Of a stretch of 7,223 nucleotides of DNA, positions 6,400 through 7,223 are shown piece by piece (the stretch's first letter is position 1; every line of letters begins with the position of its first letter). Both the position numbers and the translations under genes were made by a program. The stretch is from Bacilli bacterium (GTDB lineage: Bacteria; Bacillota_I; Bacilli_A; RF39; UBA660). The notes under the pieces are model-generated. The model had not been told where the DNA came from, did no database searches, and worked only from the letters and a program-made list of their open reading frames with translations. Where the stretch lies: NCBI GenBank assembly GCA_024683115.1, contig JAIKYM010000079.1, positions 1 to 7,223 on the forward strand, given 5' to 3'.

Positions 6400-6464
6400 A
6401 ACCATAAAGTTATTTATTTAATAAACTATTATTGATAAGATTAAATCATGAAAGGAAGGATATT

Positions 6465-7160
6465 ATGGATAAATATTTTAAGATTATAATTACATTAATA
6501 GTAGGGATATTAATTGGAGGATTAATAGTTTATTTTGTTATTAACAATAAGAAAGTTGAAGTAAAACTAGAAGAACTACCATTACCTCAAGTAACAGGTG
6601 GAGAAAGAGGTATGTTAGGAATTGATCAAAACATCAATGAAGAGAAAATTGATAAATATTTAAATAGATATGATTCTGTTTATAGAGATATGAGAATGCT
6701 TAAAGATCCAGGAAACTATGAAGCTATAGGCGGAGATTCTTATCTATCTGGTTTTGTTAAAGGGTTTGAAGTTGTTCCATATCCATATTTAACTAAAGTT
6801 GAAGGATTACCTGAAGCTGTAGGAGATAGTTATATAGGTAAAACATTATTCACTAAAAATGAAGATGGAACATATAAAGCTAACTATGAAGAATCATTAA
6901 GTATTTTAGAATACTATTTCCCTAAAGATAAAAAGATATTCTTAATGTGTGGTGGAGGCGGTTATGCTGGCATGACTAAGAATTTATTAGTATCATTAGG
7001 ATGGGATGAAACTAAAATATATAATGTAGGTGGTTATTGGTTCTATAATGGTAATAATAATGTTCAAGTTAAAAGATCTGTAAATGGTAAAGATAAATAT
7101 GATTTCTATAAAGTTATTTATCATGATATAGATTTTGATAATTTAACTGAGGTTAAATAA
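6465..7160 (+). CDS. Membrane-anchored extracytoplasmic rhodanese-like protein
   Basis: The 231-residue product starts with a short charged end and one hydrophobic helix (about 6-27, IIITLIVGILIGGLIVYFVI), followed by Lys-Lys and a linker. This looks like an N-terminal anchor with the rest outside the cell. Residues about 60-215 resemble a rhodanese domain. RDMR (74-77) and the segment ending GFVKGFEVVPYPYL match the family's D-x-R and G-x-I-x-G-A-x-x-I-P pattern. MCGGGGYAGM (161-170) is the active-site loop with Cys162 as the presumed persulfide or thiol nucleophile, and IYNVGGYWFY corresponds to the conserved late GG..W element. The loop is unusually Gly-rich and lacks the common Arg after Cys. 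Cys162 is the only cysteine. The start is ATG 6465 behind AAGGAAGGA (6452-6460). A possible -10 TATTAT lies at 6427-6432 but has no -35. It overlaps the next gene by one base. The substrate is unknown. Confidence 0.82.
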   Translation: MDKYFKIIITLIVGILIGGLIVYFVINNKKVEVKLEELPLPQVTGGERGMLGIDQNINEEKIDKYLNRYDSVYRDMRMLKDPGNYEAIGGDSYLSGFVKGFEVVPYPYLTKVEGLPEAVGDSYIGKTLFTKNEDGTYKANYEESLSILEYYFPKDKKIFLMCGGGGYAGMTKNLLVSLGWDETKIYNVGGYWFYNGNNNVQVKRSVNGKDKYDFYKVIYHDIDFDNLTEVK

Positions 7161-7223
7161 TGTATAAAAAGTTATTAGTGGTATTATTATCTATTATATT
7201 ACTTACAGGATGTAATATTTCTA
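7160..7223 (+). CDS. Lipoprotein, N-terminal fragment (cut by the window end)
   Basis: Only 21 codons are visible. The product begins MYKKLLVVLL and continues to LLTGCNIS. This is a classic type II signal peptide: Lys-Lys, a hydrophobic core, and the lipobox LTGC with Cys18 as the lipidated residue, so the mature protein is tethered to the outer face of the membrane. The ATG shares its A with the TAA stop of the rhodanese-like gene (TAATG, 7158-7162), and GAGGT (7149-7153) lies 6 nt upstream, so translation is probably coupled. The mature function cannot be read from this fragment; a thioredoxin-like or substrate-binding lipoprotein would both fit the setting. Confidence 0.85.
   Translation, partial: MYKKLLVVLLSIILLTGCNIS

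Noticed and set aside
6432..6464. Upstream TTG (6432) or ATG (6448) starts for the rhodanese-like gene.
   Set aside because: TTG 6432 has no ribosome binding site and would place charged residues before the anchor helix; ATG 6448 is out of frame. AAGGAAGGA directly before ATG 6465 decides the start.
1..7223. Alternative genetic code (TGA read as Trp), as in some Mollicutes.
   Set aside because: Trp is encoded by TGG in ackA and other genes, all frames are intact under the standard code, and no internal TGA is needed.

Overview
The window is strongly A+T-rich. Its genes are tightly packed and all on the + strand, they prefer A/T-ending codons, and most carry good Shine-Dalgarno sites; stops are TAA or TAG and TGG encodes Trp. 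This points to a low-GC Bacillota, plausibly an uncultured gut or Mollicutes-like Bacilli lineage. The lineage is inference, because no marker gene here settles it. I see no phage, plasmid, insertion sequence or CRISPR array.

Left edge (1-468). The window opens with a perfect 39-bp inverted repeat (1-39 against 94-132). It lies over the 5' end of an unrecognised coding fragment (34-342) that has no ribosome binding site. The left arm carries, inverted, the same peptide-coding sequence as the right arm, so this may be a fold-back rearrangement or a contig-end artefact. A tRNA-Thr with anticodon CGT (356-431) follows, with encoded CCA, two stem mismatches and its own intrinsic terminator.

Metabolic pair (481-2720). 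A promoter drives acetate kinase (ackA, 536-1732). Fourteen bases after its stop, a TTG-started DHH/DHHA1 phosphoesterase of the NrnA/Pde2 type (1747-2703) begins. A terminator hairpin that includes the DHH stop codon closes the pair.

Orphan gene (2731-3215). A 137-residue unrecognised protein with a basic tail sits alone between a near-consensus promoter and a strong terminator.

Envelope region (3225-7223). A 1032-residue single-chain ABC transporter (LolD/MacB-type ATPase fused to an FtsX-type permease with a roughly 600-residue extracytoplasmic domain) is followed by a weak terminator. Next come a membrane-anchored, outward-facing rhodanese-like protein and, overlapping its stop by one base, the start of a lipoprotein gene cut by the window end. 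The last two are probably translationally coupled and act together outside the membrane; a link to the ABC transporter is possible but unproven.

Recurring features are worth noting. Three genes share an AGGTGA-like Shine-Dalgarno site exactly 5 nt from the start. The GTG inside that site is in frame and would mislead start prediction by three codons. Three terminators contain the stop codon of their own gene. Apart from the edge inverted repeat and a few unusual residues, the window looks like ordinary chromosomal sequence, and I found no convincing new defence or mobile system.
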